Made by a program: the position numbers and the translations under genes
Assembly (NCBI GenBank): GCA_900553155.1
Contig: USCM01000088.1
Coordinates: 1-7,414, forward strand
From: an uncultured Prevotella sp.
GTDB taxonomy: Bacteria; Bacteroidota; Bacteroidia; Bacteroidales; Bacteroidaceae
Direction: 5' to 3'
DNA length: 7,414 nucleotides
In this document: in pieces, positions 5,283 through 7,414 of the stretch
Position numbering within the stretch: position 1 is the first letter of the stretch
Layout: each line of letters starts with the position of its first letter
The notes under the pieces: generated by a model
What the model was told of the DNA's origin: nothing
Seen by the model: the letters and a program-made list of their open reading frames with translations, nothing else
Database searches by the model: none

Positions 5283-6647
5283 ATGAACATAATGAAACGC
5301 AACATCAGATTGTTTCTCTGCCTGTGCGCTCTCGTGTTTGCCGCCGCTGTGTCGGCGCAGACAATGAAGTATCAGGACCTTTACAAGGTGAAGAAGAAGG
5401 ACACCATTTATGGCATTGCCAAGAAATACAACATAACCATCGACCAGCTGATATCTGCCAATCCGGATATGCAGAAGCCCGACTATACCCTGCAGAAGGG
5501 CGACCAGCTTGTTATACCGGCTCCGCTTCCGGCATCCACACAGCCTGTGCAGCCTGCACAGCAACCTGCAGCGCATGTGGCAAAGAAGAGCAGTTCGGCT
5601 GTGCGCATTGGCGTCATGTTGCCTCTGCACAATGTGGATGGCGACGGACAACGTATGGTGGAGTATTATCGTGGCATACTGATGGCTTGCGACAGCCTTA
5701 AGGCTCAGGGTATAAGCACCGACGTCAGAGCGTGGAATGTGCCTATAGACGGCAATATTCAGCAGACGCTTGCCGACAACCATGCCAAGGATTGCGACGT
5801 TATATTCGGTCCGTTGTATACCAAGCAGGTTAAGCCGATGGGCGACTTCTGCCGCCGCAACAACATAAAGCTTGTCATACCATTCTCTATCAACGGCAAC
5901 GATGTGGCTTCCAACGACCATATCATGCAGGTATACCAGTCGGCACAGCAGCAGAACGAGCTTGCTGTAAATGCCTTTGTGGAGCGCTTCAAGGGATGCC
6001 ATGCCGTGATAATCGACTGCAACGACACCACAAGTCGCAAGGGCGTGTTCACCAGTGCCTTGCGCAAGCGTATGGAGGCAGCAGGCATTGGCTATAGCAT
6101 AACCAACCTTAAATCGTCTGAGGCAATGTTTGCCAAGGCTTTTGACGCATCCAAGCAGAATGTTGTGGTGCTTAACACAGGACGCTCGCCGGAGCTGAAC
6201 GTGGCTCTCGCAAAGCTCAACGGACTGAAGGTTACGGCTCCTGCTATGCGTATCTCGCTCTTCGGCTATACCGAGTGGCTGATGTATACCAAGGTTTACC
6301 TCGACTATTATCACCGCTACGATGCCTATATACCGACGTCGTTCTACTATAATCCGCTTGCGCCACGCACCGCCAACTTGGAGCGTTCGTATCGTCGTTG
6401 GTTCAAGTCGGATATGCGTCAGGCCTTGCCGCGATTCGCAATAACGGGCTACGACCATGCCCAGTTCATCATCCGCGGACTGCATAAGTATGGCAGCAAG
6501 TTCAACGGAACCAGTCAGCAGAACACATACACTCCGTTGCAGACTCCGCTGAAGTTTAAGTTTGTGCAGGGCGGAGGCATGCAGAACTCAGCATTTATGC
6601 TGGTGCATTATAAGACTAATCGTACGATGGAGTCGATATCGTATTAA
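5283..6647 (+). CDS. LysM domain fused to a type 1 periplasmic-binding-protein fold
   Basis: A 454-residue exported protein. Residues 1-25 form a signal peptide ending VSA, then QTMK. A single LysM domain spans 34-78 (YKVKKKDTIYGIAKKYNI at the start, LQKGDQLVIP at the end) and should bind peptidoglycan. A Pro/Gln/Ala-rich linker (79-104) leads to a domain beginning VRIGVMLPL (107-115). The layout of that domain (VRIGVMLPL, DVIFGPLYT, IKLVIPFS, AVIIDCND, NVVVLNTG) fits a type 1 periplasmic-binding fold, as in Leu/Ile/Val-binding proteins and in LpoA. No permease or ATPase for import is adjacent, and the protein is probably anchored to the wall, so a role in wall sensing or regulation is more likely than solute uptake; that is inference. 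A second ATG at 5292 (MKRNIRLFL) gives an equally good signal peptide and may be the true start. An outer-membrane barrel gene follows after 29 bp, probably in the same operon. Confidence 0.92.
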   Translation: MNIMKRNIRLFLCLCALVFAAAVSAQTMKYQDLYKVKKKDTIYGIAKKYNITIDQLISANPDMQKPDYTLQKGDQLVIPAPLPASTQPVQPAQQPAAHVAKKSSSAVRIGVMLPLHNVDGDGQRMVEYYRGILMACDSLKAQGISTDVRAWNVPIDGNIQQTLADNHAKDCDVIFGPLYTKQVKPMGDFCRRNNIKLVIPFSINGNDVASNDHIMQVYQSAQQQNELAVNAFVERFKGCHAVIIDCNDTTSRKGVFTSALRKRMEAAGIGYSITNLKSSEAMFAKAFDASKQNVVVLNTGRSPELNVALAKLNGLKVTAPAMRISLFGYTEWLMYTKVYLDYYHRYDAYIPTSFYYNPLAPRTANLERSYRRWFKSDMRQALPRFAITGYDHAQFIIRGLHKYGSKFNGTSQQNTYTPLQTPLKFKFVQGGGMQNSAFMLVHYKTNRTMESISY

Positions 6648-6676
6648 TGTGAATATATTATTACCTACATACTTAT

Positions 6677-7414
6677 ATGTTATTAAGATTTAGATTACGA
6701 CTTGTTGCGTTGGGGGCAGTGCTTAAGTGTGCTGCTTTAGCTATGCTGATGCTGCCTACTGTTATGCAGGCTCAGATTGGCGATCATCGCAACGACCTCT
6801 CGATAGGCTTCAATGGCGGATACGTAATGAGCAGCGTAGGATTTACGCCGAAGGTGACGCAGGACAATCATACCGGAATGACCTTCGGCCTATCCATGCG
6901 ATACACTTGCGAGAAGTATTTCAAGACAGTTTGCTCTATTGCCGCCGAGGTGAACTATGCCCGCATAGGTTGGAAAGAGAGTATATTGACAGCCGACGAC
7001 CAGCCGGTGATAAACCCGACGACAAGACTGGCTGAGGCTTATCAGCGCGACCTCGACTATATCCAGGTGCCTATCTTTGCCCACTTGGCATGGGGTAGGG
7101 AGAAGAAAGGCTTTCAGTTCTTCTTCAAGGCAGGTCCGCAGTTTGGCTATCTCATTGGCGAGAAGACCAAGACCAACTTCGCCTATGCCGACCGCAACAC
7201 CACCGACCGCTCAAACCAAACGGCAGAACAATATAATATGCCCGTTGAGAACAAGTTCGACTATGGCATTGCAGCCGGAATGGGTATAGAGTATAGTCAT
7301 CCAAAGGTAGGCCACTTCCTCCTCGAAGGCCGCTACTATTATGGCTTGGGCAATATCTATGGCGACTCAAAGCGCGACTACTTCGGCAAGTCAAACCACT
7401 CGAACATCGTAGTC
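6677..7414 (+). CDS. PorT-type outer-membrane beta-barrel protein (3' end beyond window)
   Basis: An open frame of 246 codons from the ATG at 6677 to the window edge without a stop. Residues 1-32 are a long signal peptide with a basic start (MLLRFRLRLVALG) and a hydrophobic core ending VMQA, then QIGD. The mature part alternates amphipathic strands with polar loops, as in the small PorT / OMP_b-brl_2 barrels: LSIGFNGGYV, MTFGLSMRY, SIAAEVNYARIGW, the characteristic LDYIQVPIFAHLAW, FQFFFKAGPQFGYLIG, FDYGIAAGMGIEY and FLLEGRYYYGLGNIY. The family is usually about 200-300 residues, so probably only the last strand or two is missing. No in-frame ATG occurs between this one and the stop of the preceding gene. 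Lying 29 bp after the LysM fusion gene, without its own recognisable promoter, it is likely co-transcribed. The name PorT here means fold family only, not the secretion component itself. Confidence 0.88.
   Translation, partial: MLLRFRLRLVALGAVLKCAALAMLMLPTVMQAQIGDHRNDLSIGFNGGYVMSSVGFTPKVTQDNHTGMTFGLSMRYTCEKYFKTVCSIAAEVNYARIGWKESILTADDQPVINPTTRLAEAYQRDLDYIQVPIFAHLAWGREKKGFQFFFKAGPQFGYLIGEKTKTNFAYADRNTTDRSNQTAEQYNMPVENKFDYGIAAGMGIEYSHPKVGHFLLEGRYYYGLGNIYGDSKRDYFGKSNHSNIVV

Noticed and set aside
5232..6485. 417-codon open frame on the minus strand opposite the LysM fusion gene
   Set aside because: It is fully antisense to a well-supported gene, is rich in His, Cys, Arg and Leu with no domain or signal peptide, and its frame would run into the divergent promoter region. 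It is a codon-bias shadow.

Overview
The window looks like chromosomal DNA from a Bacteroidota bacterium of the order Bacteroidales, most likely Prevotella or a close relative. This rests on four things. There are promoters of the Bacteroidota type (TTTG, then TAnnTTTG). The starts lack Shine-Dalgarno sequences and have AT-rich leaders. The protein families are typical of the phylum: a type B type IX secretion C-terminal domain, a PorT-type outer-membrane barrel, an ABC ATPase with an SAGN signature, and a GH2 enzyme of a Bacteroidales subtype. The UvrA sequence also fits. The species assignment is inference. No tRNA, rRNA, CRISPR array, insertion sequence or phage gene was seen.

The layout is two divergent blocks that separate at the 145-bp gap 5138-5282. 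To the left everything is on the minus strand. Read 5' to 3' it is a small secreted protein with a PKD-like domain and a type IX sorting domain (5137-4424), uvrA (4271-1437), an ABC-2-type ATP-binding protein 18 bp after uvrA (1418-678), and the 5' end of a GH2 beta-galactosidase-like gene (from 598, running off the left edge). To the right, on the plus strand, are a LysM plus periplasmic-binding-protein-fold fusion (5283-6647) and, 29 bp later, an outer-membrane beta-barrel protein (from 6677, running off the right edge).

The right-hand pair and the divergent small secreted protein look like an envelope module. One partner probably sits in the periplasm and holds peptidoglycan. One is an outer-membrane barrel. 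One carries a signal for export across the outer membrane. The gap holds two clear divergent promoters, with a perfect 12-bp palindrome almost exactly midway between their -33 elements. The leftward promoter ends only five bases before the ATG, so that mRNA should be leaderless or nearly so.

UvrA (nucleotide excision repair) and the ABC ATPase share a tight junction and are probably co-transcribed, although their functions are not obviously linked. The two leftward gaps, before uvrA (152 bp) and before the GH2 gene (79 bp), each contain phased short direct repeats that look like regulator binding arrays. These arrays and the divergent promoter region are the least explained and most interesting parts of the window. 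Most of the coding content is otherwise recognisable. I do not see an obvious new defence or mobile system.
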